Source: Flammula alnicola
Taxonomy: Eukaryota; Basidiomycota; Agaricomycetes; Agaricales; Strophariaceae
NCBI GenBank assembly: GCA_015499995.1
Contig: JADNRV010000053.1
Span: 186,001 to 250,000 of the forward strand
Reading direction: 5' to 3'
Length of the DNA stretch: 64,000 nucleotides
Under the pieces are notes generated by a model. That model was given only the letters and a program-made list of their open reading frames with translations. It was not told where the DNA came from and made no database searches. The number at the start of each line of letters is the position of its first letter. Positions within the stretch are counted from its first letter, which is position 1. Of this stretch, positions 22,004 through 31,061 are shown piece by piece. The position numbers were made by a program, and so were the translations under genes.

Positions 22004-22052
22004 AACCCGCCTCCTAAGAGTCTGACGCTCTATCCGATTGAGCTAGGCGGGC
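22004..22052 (-). pseudogene. tRNA-Lys(CTT) 5' half, copy 2
   Basis: Same orientation and sequence as copy 1 from the acceptor strand GCCCGCC to the loop CTCTTA. It then diverges to GGAGGCGGGTT, again an inverted copy of the acceptor strand. No T arm follows. The two copies bound a 240-bp AT-rich spacer without an ORF. Confidence 0.8.
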
Positions 22053-22371
22053 TTGACGACCACAATTAAAAATTCACATCACCATGGGTTGCCAGTGGGC
22101 CGTGGCGCCTGCCATATGATATTTCTTTAATTTTCACTTCGCTGTCCACCATCAACTACCGTCATCAAGGCTTTATCAAGGCATGCACATTTCTACTTCG
22201 TTCATAACCTGGACTTCTGAATCCACTGATGCAAGCCGCAAGGTACCCTCAGACTGATCATGAGTCTTGCAAGAGTCTCGACGCAAGGTCTGCGCTACAT
22301 ATCACGAGCTTTCTCGTTCTTCACCGCGACTCTGATTCATGCTCTCGGGAAATATGGATTTAGTGAGGTGA
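22053..22371. other. Intergenic; short open frame cut by the transposon nest
   Basis: A plus-strand frame from 22260 encodes a hydrophobic start (GLRYISRAFSFFTATLIHALG). It is interrupted at 22372 by the fold-back element. It could be the first exon of a disrupted gene, but no continuation is seen beyond 25159. Confidence 0.3.
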
Positions 22372-22464
22372 CAGACTCCTCCCCAGCACCAGGATGCTTA
22401 TCTAATCTTACATTTGACTTCCTTTTTAGAAAGTCGTCAAACTATTAACACATCCTGGCGACTG

Positions 22465-23526
22465 TAGGTTCGGAGCAAGCCCACGTGCTCCGGTCGCGAG
22501 CGCAAGCAGCGGCTCCTTTGCAGAAGGGGCTTGCTTCAGAATGCATCAAAATCAGGGGTTTACTTATTCCTGTCGCTCTCCCTCAAAAATTGACGCACAA
22601 ACAAAAGTCAAAGTACATACTGTAGTTAAAATGTATTCTCAAGTATCTATCTACTCAAAAATAAAAATACATAAAAATTGTGTACAGTACAGCACTATGT
22701 GTGGCCGAAACATGCAAATTTCTTAATTTTGACTTATCATCGCAGGTTTTCAACCAATTCATGGGGTGCTTGGGCATTACTCCCGCATTATATGTTTTAT
22801 AAGTTCTAGATACTCATTTTTAGGTTACAGAACTGCCCGCCATCGGAAATGTGTTTCCATTGACCGACCGGCTCACCGTGATGAGCTGTGTCACGCATGT
22901 CACATACGCGCGTTCAGGCCTATGCAAGGCGCGCCGTGCACTAAGCGCGTTGGCTGTCTTTTGGGAGTATATGGGTTGGTGTGGTGTTTTGAGCCATTGA
23001 TATGCTGACCATAGAGAGCAATCTTGCAAAAATCGTTAATCGATCTCACTTGGGATAAAGGGCGCTTATGGGTTATCTAATCACGTGACTTGTAAGCAAA
23101 ACGATATCACAACGCTACTATACAGCTCTTTGCCACAGCAATACAAACTCTATTCACAAGAGGCTCGGGATCCATCCTTATATATACTGCAAAAATGATA
23201 TGCCAAACTGCTACAGTCCAAATTTAAGATTTACCCTCTCTAGAAGGCAGGAAAGCAAATGGGGTCAAGACACCTACTTAGACAGTTCACAGGTCAAGAA
23301 TAAAGTTATTTGAAAAGATTGTGAGTAGTACAATGTTTGTATCGTATGTTATACTAAAAGACGCGCGCATAATTAGGTAAATGCGCGCGGAATTGGCTTT
23401 AAGCGTCGCGAGCGACCAAACCCCCTCAATCATGACACTTTGAAGCAAGCCCCTTGTCAGGTGTTGCTGAAAGCAACTACATACAAATAAACACCGGCAG
23501 CTGACAAAGGGCTTGATCCGAACCTA
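22465..23526 (+). mobile_element. 1,062-bp TIR element, copy 1 (MULE-like, non-autonomous)
   Basis: The ends are TAGGTTCGGAGCAAGCCC and the inverse of TAGGTTCGGATCAAGCCC (one mismatch). It is flanked by the perfect 9-bp duplication TGGCGACTG (22456-22464 and 23527-23535). Both ends carry subterminal hairpins built from GAGCAAGCCC/GGGCTTGCTTC and AAGCCCCTTGTCAG/CTGACAAAGGGCTT. There is no conserved ORF longer than ~80 codons. It is about 95% identical by eye to copy 2 at 24006, and of identical length. Confidence 0.9.
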
Positions 23527-24005
23527 TGGCGACTGGCACAACTTGTAAATTTGGCTGTGTTTGGCGGCACCATCTGCCTCGGCACATGCGTTTGCTTTTT
23601 TGCATGAAACATCCGTCGAGGTATGTTGAGGTGGCTTTTGATGCAAAGTGTAGCCCATGCTGATGGCCGGACAGCTGGAAAATCTCTTCTGTGAGTTTGT
23701 TCTGTGCCAGGATAAATGACCAGTCAAATAAGGTATTGCTCTCGGCCTTTGAGAGTGATATGTTTCCTGTTGGATACAAAATATGATCGAGGAATGGGGG
23801 GATTGGCACATTTTAGTGTAACAACAGAGTTTATGGTAGTCTTGAGACATATTGTAACTATCCTTACAGGTATTCTACATTTACCAGTCTATTGAGACCC
23901 ATATTCTGCATGGCCCGGACGACTTTGGCACGTATGACGCGTGTGCTGAGGCAGATGATGGTTCTGCCAAACACAGCCAAATTTACAAGTTGTGCCAGTC
24001 GCCAG

Positions 24006-25067
24006 TAGGTTCGGAGCAAGCCCACGTGCTCCGGTCGTGAGCGCAAGCAGCGGCTCCTTCGCAGAAGGGGCTTGCTTCAGACTGCATCAAAATCAGGGGT
24101 TTACTGATTCCTGTCGCTCTCCCTCAAAAATTGACGCACAAACAAAACTCAAAGTACATACTGTAGTAAAAATGTATTCTCATGTGTCTATCTACTCAAA
24201 AATAAAAATACATAAAAATTCTTTACAGTGGGGCATTATGTGTGGCTGAAACATGCAGATTTCTTAATTTTGACTTATCATCACAGGTTTTCAACCAATT
24301 CATTTGGTGCTTGGGCATTACTCCTACATTATATGTTTTATAAGTTCTAGATACTCATTTTTAAGTTACAGATCTGCCCGCCGTTGGAAATGTGTTTCCT
24401 TTCACCGACCGGCTCACCGTGATGAGTTGCGTCACATGTGTCACATACGCGCGTTCAGGCCTATGCAAGGCGCGCCGTGCACTAAGCGCGTTGGCTGTCT
24501 TTTGGGAGTATATGGGTTGGTGTGGTGTTTTGAGCCATTGATATGCTGACCATAGAGAGCAATCTTGCAAAAATCGTTAATCGATCTCACTTGGGATAAA
24601 GGGCGCTTATGGGTTATCTAATCACGTGACTTGTAAGCAAAACGATATCACAACGCTACTATACAGCTCTTTGCCACAGCAATACAAACTCTATTCACAA
24701 GAGGTTTGGGATTCATCCTTATATATACTGCAAAAATGATATGCCAAACTGCCACAGTCCAAATTTAAGATTTACCCTCTCTAGAAGGCAGGAAAGGAAA
24801 TGGGGTCAATACACCTACTTAGGCAGTTCATAGGTCATTAATAAAGTTATTTGAAAAAATTGTGAGTAGTACATTTTTTGTATCGTATGTTATACTAAAG
24901 AACGCGTGCATGATTAGGTAAATGCGTGTCGAAATGGGTTTCAGCGTCGCGAGCGACCAAACCCCCTCAATCGTGACAGTCTGAAGCAAGCCCCTTGTCA
25001 GGTTTTGCTGAAAGCAACTATATACAAATAAACACCGGAAGCTGACAAGGGGCTTGATCCGAGCCTA
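24006..25067 (+). mobile_element. 1,062-bp TIR element, copy 2
   Basis: Same termini, length and orientation as copy 1; the 3' terminus is GGGCTTGATCCGAGCCTA. It is flanked by the perfect 9-bp duplication AGTCGCCAG (23997-24005 and 25068-25076). This target is the mirror of the copy 1 target, shifted by one base, because it lies in the opposite arm of the fold-back element. Both copies point the same way although the arms are inverted, so they are separate insertions and not one inverted duplication. Confidence 0.9.
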
Positions 25068-25159
25068 AGTCGCCAGGATGCGTTACTAGTTTGACGACTT
25101 TCTAAAAAGGAAGTCAAACGTAAGATTAGATAAGCATCCTGGTGCTGGGGAGGAGTCTG

Positions 25160-25665
25160 GCGAGGTGATTCAAGATTAATTGGAGATCTAAGTCACACGT
25201 AACAGGTGGCGTTGCCCCTCCTCTCATCGAGCACGACTCATCTGAGCGACATAGATTAAACAAATGTTGGAGCTTTTGAATCTCTCCTCCAGCCCTTGGT
25301 TTTCGGCGTGATGCGTGGGTAAACCTAGTCTCCCTAAGGCAGGTAAGCCTTACTGCAAGTAGATGTTACGTTCCCATCGGTTAGATATCCATGGCCCCTT
25401 TACGATTGAATTGACGAGGAAGGCTGAGTTAGAAAATTGTGGATGCACATGGTTCCTTCTTGTCTCCTTCACTGCTTCAGTGAGAAACCACCGAGTTGGA
25501 TCGTTCGACCTTCACGTGTCTTCCTCCTGTGTCCCTCTTCTCCACCTTCTTCATTGCTTCGCTGGGAATTTTAGGACATGTACTAAATGGTCCTTTCCAC
25601 CCAACTCTCTGTTAGATGGGCCGGTAAGTGCTACATTGATTTATTACCGTCGTGCAAAAAAGCAG
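25160..25665. other. Flank and probable 5' region of the 7TM gene
   Basis: After the transposon end there is no clear gene until the membrane protein. An open frame from 25363 runs into it without an intron, but its upstream residues do not look like the family N-terminus. The true first exon is probably here. Confidence 0.35.
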
Positions 25666-27096
25666 ATAACCTCACGTATCATCACAGTAATCATTACTGT
25701 TTTCCATGTTGTGGCCATTTCCTCAACGGTATTCCGCGTTTTCCACCGTTGTCGAAGACGGCAAATGTGGTTCGATGATTACCTCGTCATCGTTCCGCTC
25801 GTCGTCGACTGCGCGTATCTCTCAACATTTTGGATAAGCTTCGGATACAAATGTTTGTTCGCCATTCTGCTCCGCCAAAACACTGTCGCTCAGTTTTTTA
25901 TGGACAGATGGTCTTGCCCAAACATCGGATGATGCAATGCTTGCCTATTTTGTCGCGACTGTCGCGCACTTCACGATTTTGTGGTCAGTCATCAGGCACG
26001 CAATTATCATTTTTTTGTGGCGTTAGATTTATCTCTCTACAGGTTTTCGCGTATTTCTTTGGCACTCTCACTTGCGCGTATATTTTCCACACAACATCTC
26101 GCCAGACGGATCTCACTTTCTCTTGCTGGCGTCTTCTTTTCCATGTACTGTCTCATAATCTGTCTTACAACGGCCCTGTGTCAAGGTCAGGGTCATCCTT
26201 GGTATCGGATAAACGAAGCCGATTGCTTCAAAGGCCCTCAACATATCGCAATAGCTGGTGTAATAAGTGTTACAGGTTTGTGGCTTCTCTTAAGTACCAT
26301 CCACGTTGATCTCGTTCTCATTGATTTCTCTTTTCTTTTGAAACTATACAACCACCTCAACAGCCGACTTCGTAGCAGATATCCTGCTCGTCGTATGTCC
26401 CTTTTTAATGCTCAGAAAACTACGTTTGCCCCGAAATCAACGCCGTCTTATCGTGGCGGCCTTCTCCGCAAGTGTTCTCACCCTCATCCCCGTCTCCATA
26501 TTTTGCGCCTTCTGGTATGGACGTCTGGATCTTGGATCTCATGCCACTCTCCTAAAGCTAGTAGCCGGTCACGTCGTGGTATAATTTAATTGTTGTCTTA
26601 CCCGGAATTTTTTCTGATTGATTTTCTATTTCTTCAGGTCACGACTGCCCTTCTCGTCTGCAACTTACTCGTCATCACCATGTTCTTTTTCCGAATCTTC
26701 CGTGGCATCTACAATATCGAGGAATCCGAAAACTCGACGTCCGATAATTCACGGACGACGGCTTCTGTCCGGCCTTCTGCACGTCGGCGCCCTTCCTGGC
26801 CTTCTCACACGGACGCGATGACACGAAATTGCGTCGAGGAGAGTGAAAACTCCAGTGTCAAAGTTACACAGATGTCATTCACGGATGTCGAATGGCCCAC
26901 CCAACGGTCATCCCGGCTTGGATCCGATTTCTTGCCGAGCTACGAAGCGTCCAACCATACCGACATACCCATCGATCCGCATGCCTGGCAAACATCGACC
27001 TTTGAGTCATACTTCCGGCAACACCCTGAAGCTCGTCAGCCTCCTCTTCCTAGACCACTACCCCTTCCCCAGGCCCTGCTAGATAATGAACTATGA
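25666..27096 (+). CDS. Rhodopsin-like integral membrane protein (7TM), N-terminus uncertain
   Basis: Exons 25666-25852, 25908-25983, 26043-26275, 26364-26578 and 26638-27096 join in frame. The product has about seven hydrophobic segments: TVIITVFHVVAISSTVF, YLVIVPLVVDCAYL, DDAMLAYFVATVAHFTILW, LSLAGVFFSMYCLIICL, DFVADILLVVCPFLML, VLTLIPVSIFCAFWYG and TTALLVCNLLVITMFFF. The RRRQMWFDDY motif between helices 1 and 2 is typical of the fungal rhodopsin-domain family. The ~140-residue cytosolic tail is Ser/Pro-rich. I could not fix the start codon; the first exon should end in phase 0 before 25666. Function and ligand are unknown. Confidence 0.78.
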
Positions 27097-27776
27097 AAAA
27101 AACAATGCAACGATTACTACTTTGTCCACGTTGCTGTTGTTATATACTCGCCGCCTTACTCGTCGCTTTTCACCTTGCTTTCCCCTTTCCTGTCATTGTC
27201 TTTTGCTATCATGTTTGTCCTTTGCTATCTCATTTGACAAAAGTACGTTAATACTTACTTAACATTGCTTTATAGATTACGATCTCAAATTTGTATTTCT
27301 GTTCCTCGAATGTTGAGCATGACGTGCTTGAAGCTCCCATGAAATGGCAATTACGAAACTGGGACCACTGGGATGGCTCTGATAGCGGCCCCCGAGGCAT
27401 TACATGCATGTGGAAAGTTAATGCGCTTAGGTGCTCTTACGACCAAATTTCCGCGCCCTCTAAACCCCAGACACCATAATCTTGACTTAAATTTATAGGC
27501 TAGTTCATGGAGGTTCATGGCGTTCACACTTAAATTTCAGAAACTCAAATCGCCTCCCACGTTCACACGTGGACGATCTCACACCTTCAAGCACAAGGAG
27601 TCGACCACAAATAAGCCTTTTTTCTGGATCATGCACAACGATACGGGCTAGGGACGGGGCACCTTCGGCATAATTAAACCCAGCATCAGAAACAAAGAAA
27701 GCACACACACACACAAGTAAGTATTACAGCAATCACAGAACTCTAGAACCAACAATGCGCACTGCGAGACTGGGCG
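27097..27776. other. Intergenic between convergent 3' ends
   Basis: Holds the 3' flank of the 7TM gene and that of TAF6. A 62-codon ORF at 27291 has no support. Nothing else seen. Confidence 0.4.
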
Positions 27777-29487
27777 CTATGGCTTCGGCGCCCCTACGAT
27801 CTCTCGTGCCCACGCAGCATCCACCGCGACCCTCGCAGCGAAGAACTCCCCCAGCAGCTCATTCAGCTGCGCATACGTCTCCGAATCAGCTTCGCTCGAC
27901 GCATCCAGCGAATCCGCCATGTCCGATTGGGGGTGAAGCACCCGTAGAGCGTCCTACAATATAACCTCGATCAACATCACGAAAAAGAAAATGGGTCTCT
28001 GGACACGCACCATGACAGAGTTGACGAGGTCATACGAGCTCCCGGCTTCCTGGCCCTCCGCCTCTGCAGCGACGACTTTGGCGCCTCCGCCCTCTACCAG
28101 GCCCTTTCTCACGGCTTCTTTGCCCACGCCGACGAGCCCGCGGATGGCACCTTCCCGTGTGCCGTGGCTTTTGCCCGGAGAGATAAGTGCCAATAGGAGG
28201 GTCTTCATGATGCGTGGCGATAGTGACGGATATGTCGTCGAGTGCTGCGTCAGGAGCTTGGACAGCGTCTGCGATCCTGTTGTGCGCAGCTGGGTTGCAT
28301 GACTTGAGGGCAGAGATGAATGAAGGAGGATGGAGAGGATGGGAGGGAGAATTTGATGTAGCTGTTGACATCGGAGTAAGACTCGGTGTACAGTATCGTT
28401 CGCGATATAGAAAACGACATACGTATGGTTCAACGAACAATGTGGTGTTGTCCAAAATGGCGCTGATCACGTCCAGCAGGACTTCGAGCACCTTTCCTTC
28501 ACTCTCGCTTGGAGATTCTTCCTTGAGCACACTAACGACGCCCTCGCCTACCCAGCGGACCAAGTAGGGCAAAAGTGATTGCAAGCCAGCATCGCTGCGC
28601 AGGCTCGCCAATGCAGCCGTTCGTTTCGAGAAGTCGGAGGTCGGTGGGAGAAGAGAAGACGTCAAGCGAGCATAGTATAGCTGCAGTTCTCGCGACAATA
28701 CTTGCTTGACGATCTGCTGGCTTTGTTGTAGGTTTGCCTGTTGGCCGGTAGCAGGCTTCTTCGTTCCTGGCGGCAGGTTTCCTGTCGGGCCCAGAGGAAG
28801 GCCCGATCCGTTGACCATCGGTGATACCCCGTTGACCTTCAAGAGCTCGCCCTTGGCTGTGGCATCGCCGTCCGTATCGCGGGGTATCGCAGGTGGGTTC
28901 TCTGGAATGAGTGGTTGTACGCCCTCGACAGCCAACCAATGTGCGGTCCAACCGACCCCTTTGGGCAGCGCAATTTTCTCCTCTCGAAGAACGCGGTCAA
29001 AGTCGATCTCCTCGTCTTCAGGGAAGTAGACTGGGCCGGCAGCAGGTACTTGTGGGAATGGGAGTGCGCGGCGGAACGTGGTCGGATTGTAAGGCGAGTG
29101 CCCATATAGAGGTTCGATGTTGAGAACGCGTAAAGCTTGATCAACGTCGGCGGTGGTCATCATTGTGCGTCGGCCGTGTCGCATGAAACGTGCTGCCTCC
29201 TAAACATGTTAAGCATTCGTACATCGTCCACAAGTTCGACTGTTGTACTTCGATGAGTTGGTTGATTCGATATTCCACATCACTGGCCAATGATGAAGCG
29301 ACGCTGTCTGATATTGTTATATTCAGAGATTCAGCAATGTCCTGAACAGAGAAAAACACCGTTGATTTAAGCACACGGATTCGCTATTAGTTCATAGGCA
29401 ACACACTTTGATAGAGTCGACTTTGTAGACGCCGGTCTGTGCGCCCTGGCCTATGCGGGCCTTCGGTTTTGTGGTATTGTTCTGCAT
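27777..29487 (-). CDS. TAF6: Transcription initiation factor TFIID/SAGA subunit TAF6
   Basis: Five exons (29407-29487, 29249-29341, 28423-29199, 28011-28361, 27777-27953) give 492 residues. TAF6 pairs with TAF9 through a histone fold in TFIID and SAGA and helps recruit RNA polymerase II. The histone fold spans ~residues 18-85: GVYKVDSIKDIAESLNITIS, DVEYRINQLIE, EAARFMRHGRRT and TTADVDQALRVLNIEPLYG. A linker containing FPEDEEIDFDRVLREEKIALP follows. The C-terminal half forms TAF6C HEAT repeats (LSRELQLYYARLTSSLL; LVRWVGEGVVSVL; GKEAVRKGLVEGGG). The length is close to other fungal TAF6. The start MQNNTTKPKAR is the only ATG in frame before the fold. Confidence 0.96.
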
Positions 29488-29605
29488 GTTTAACAGAGGC
29501 GCGTCGTTTGGGCCCAATTATCGTAGAAACATGGAGGTTTTTGTCGAGTTCCGAGCCAAGGCCATGGACGTTGGCGTCGACAATGGACCCTGCGGTGGAG
29601 TGGGA

Positions 29606-30025
29606 TTAGTAATTTGCTGTTGTTTGCTTCAGAGGCCAAAGACTTCTCCAGCCCACGGCGTCTCGGAAATTTCTGGACCTTTCTATGTCGCCGTCACTTT
29701 CCACATAACGGTTAATATTAGATTCATCATGATAACGTCTCTTAAACTTCGCCAACACCCTTTCTTCTCCTACCCCCATTACAAGACCCATATTTCCCTT
29801 TAACAATGCAAACGGGGCTCTGTCCAACTCACAGAACCCACAACCTTCCGCACTAGTGACCTCACTGGCATCCGTCTCTCCGGGGACCGTAGGCTCATCA
29901 GGCAAATCCAGCTCTCCTCCCGTGAAACCCGCGAATGTGTTCTCTAACGATGGTTCGTTCCTTGACAGAATAAGGCGATCTATCAAGGTTTGGGGCCCTT
30001 GATTTTGCTTTCTGTTAGGCGACAT
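29606..30025 (-). CDS. Hypothetical 139-residue protein
   Basis: This single open frame starts MSPNRKQNQGPQTLIDRL. It contains an acidic middle (GGELDLPDEPTVPGETDAS), a short Cys motif (EGCGFCELDRAPFALL) and a basic stretch (KFKRRYHDESNINR). The frame stays open 34 codons upstream, but the ATG at 30025 is preferred because the divergent gene begins at 30055. An intron and an alternative C-terminus near 29640 are possible. Family not recognised; it looks nuclear or cytosolic, without membrane segments. Confidence 0.55.
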   Translation of the reverse strand: MSPNRKQNQGPQTLIDRLILSRNEPSLENTFAGFTGGELDLPDEPTVPGETDASEVTSAEGCGFCELDRAPFALLKGNMGLVMGVGEERVLAKFKRRYHDESNINRYVESDGDIERSRNFRDAVGWRSLWPLKQTTANY

Positions 30026-30054
30026 GCATGCTGATGTCGGGGGTCGCCTTCTGA

Positions 30055-30602
30055 ATGCAGGAAGAAGAGGACAAGAAGAAGACGCAAGAAGCCCTTGAAA
30101 GGTTGGTATGGTTATCGGAGGGCGCATTTTATGTTTATCGTCTTTGTTGGAATAACTCGCTCACATCCTCTCACCGTGATATAGGAAGAAACATTTCGCC
30201 GACCGTTTCGTGCGTGCATCTCGTTTCATAGTCTGTTCCGAGCAAGTACTGACTGACCTTTCTACCTCAAGAAAACCCGCGGTAAACGTCCTCCGCCTCC
30301 TTCCGAATCTCCTACAAGCGCCGCCGCCAACCCCGAGATCGAAGGCTCTCCGAAGAAAAAACGCAAACTGTCCTCATCCAACGTGAAGGAGACGAAGGAA
30401 CTTGAAGACACAAGCGCCCAAGGTTCATTCTCAACTTCGATCTAAAAGAACGCCAACACTATTCTAACGCCTATGTACCCATCACAGCTGAGTACCACAG
30501 GGCCGTCGAATCCTACCCAAGCAGCCTCCAAGACACTGGAACTGGAGTAAGACCTTTCATTAAATGACTGATACCATCTCATTGCCCTAGACCTCAAAAT
30601 GA
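30055..30602 (+). CDS. Small basic nuclear protein, hypothetical
   Basis: Exons 30055-30101, 30185-30209, 30272-30422 and 30488-30567 encode ~100 residues. Alternatively a further GTAAGA...CTAG intron leads to a stop at 30602. It opens with a charged helix (MQEEEDKKKTQEALER), then KKHFADRFKTRGKRPPPP, then a classical NLS (SPKKKRKLSSS). The end reads AEYHRAVESYPSSLQDTG. It lies head to head with the 29606-30025 gene, only 29 bp apart, so both must share a very short bidirectional promoter or overlap in their leaders. No family recognised. Confidence 0.6.
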
Positions 30603-31061
30603 ATGTGAGTCTTTCTCCGTCTCAGGGTTTGTTTTATTCATTTGGAATTAGCGAGCTGACTTGATAGATCTTCTCCAGCAACTTTTTCTCTCTATCTCTC
30701 TCTAAGTACCATTGGCGTCTTGTCCACCTCGTGTGTGCCATATTGGAATATTGGGATCCTGCTGTATTATATTGGTCCTTCTTCACAACTCATCCCCCTA
30801 TCCCTATACTGCCTTTATCGTAAAATACCTTGCGAATTATATCTTGAATTGGGGAAACTGTATGGAATGTCCGACGCAACAAATCAAAACCTCAAGTAGG
30901 GACTAGTAACTAGGAAGATCAACGAATACAGTGACGAGATTATCGTAACAAGAGAACTAGAACTTGGTGCTACAGCTGAGAGAAAAATGCAGGGGTTTAC
31001 GGTGTCTATCATAGGGAAAACATTCGAATTCGAGAAAATAAGTGGAGGACCCAGGCAGCAG
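30603..31061. other. Intergenic between convergent genes
   Basis: No supported gene. A 64-codon plus ORF at 30712 lacks coding character. The stretch should contain both terminators. Confidence 0.4.

Larger units (their letters stand above)
12417..22052. mobile_element. Candidate tyrosine-recombinase element in a tRNA-Lys gene (~9.3 kb)
   Basis: What is seen: a tRNA 3' half on the left (12417-12450), tRNA-Lys 5' halves on the right (21714-21763, 22004-22052), all on the minus strand and in the order expected if one tRNA gene had been split. The two acceptor strands are complementary with one wobble. Between them lie four intact genes without housekeeping identity, one with DUF3435-like recombinase residues, and two tandem-repeat arrays. 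Known: tyrosine recombinases often use tRNA genes as targets, and DUF3435 captains move large fungal elements. Inferred: the block is one integrated element. Against it: the anticodon-stem sequences do not match across the junction, and the right half is duplicated. Confidence 0.45.
22372..25159. mobile_element. Fold-back DNA element hosting two later insertions
   Basis: The outer arms are inverted repeats: 22372-22464 against 25068-25159. They continue inside as 23527-~23595 against ~23930-24005. Removing the two inserted elements leaves ~660 bp with ~160-bp arms around a ~340-bp centre. The ends read CAGACTCCTCCCCAGC on both sides. GTGAGGTGA (22363-22371) and GCGAGGTGA (25160-25168) flank it, a possible 9-bp target duplication with one mismatch. 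No transposase is encoded, so it is non-autonomous. A 9-bp duplication would fit a Mutator-like (MULE) origin. Confidence 0.75.

Noticed and set aside
21714..22052. Functional intron-containing tRNA-Lys gene
   Set aside because: No T arm or 3' acceptor strand follows either copy within ~110 bp, far beyond the usual length of a nuclear tRNA intron.
22766..24549. Repeated 80-codon ORFs (one in each 1,062-bp element)
   Set aside because: The reading has no coding composition, and differences between copies are not biased to third positions. They are non-coding parts of the non-autonomous elements.
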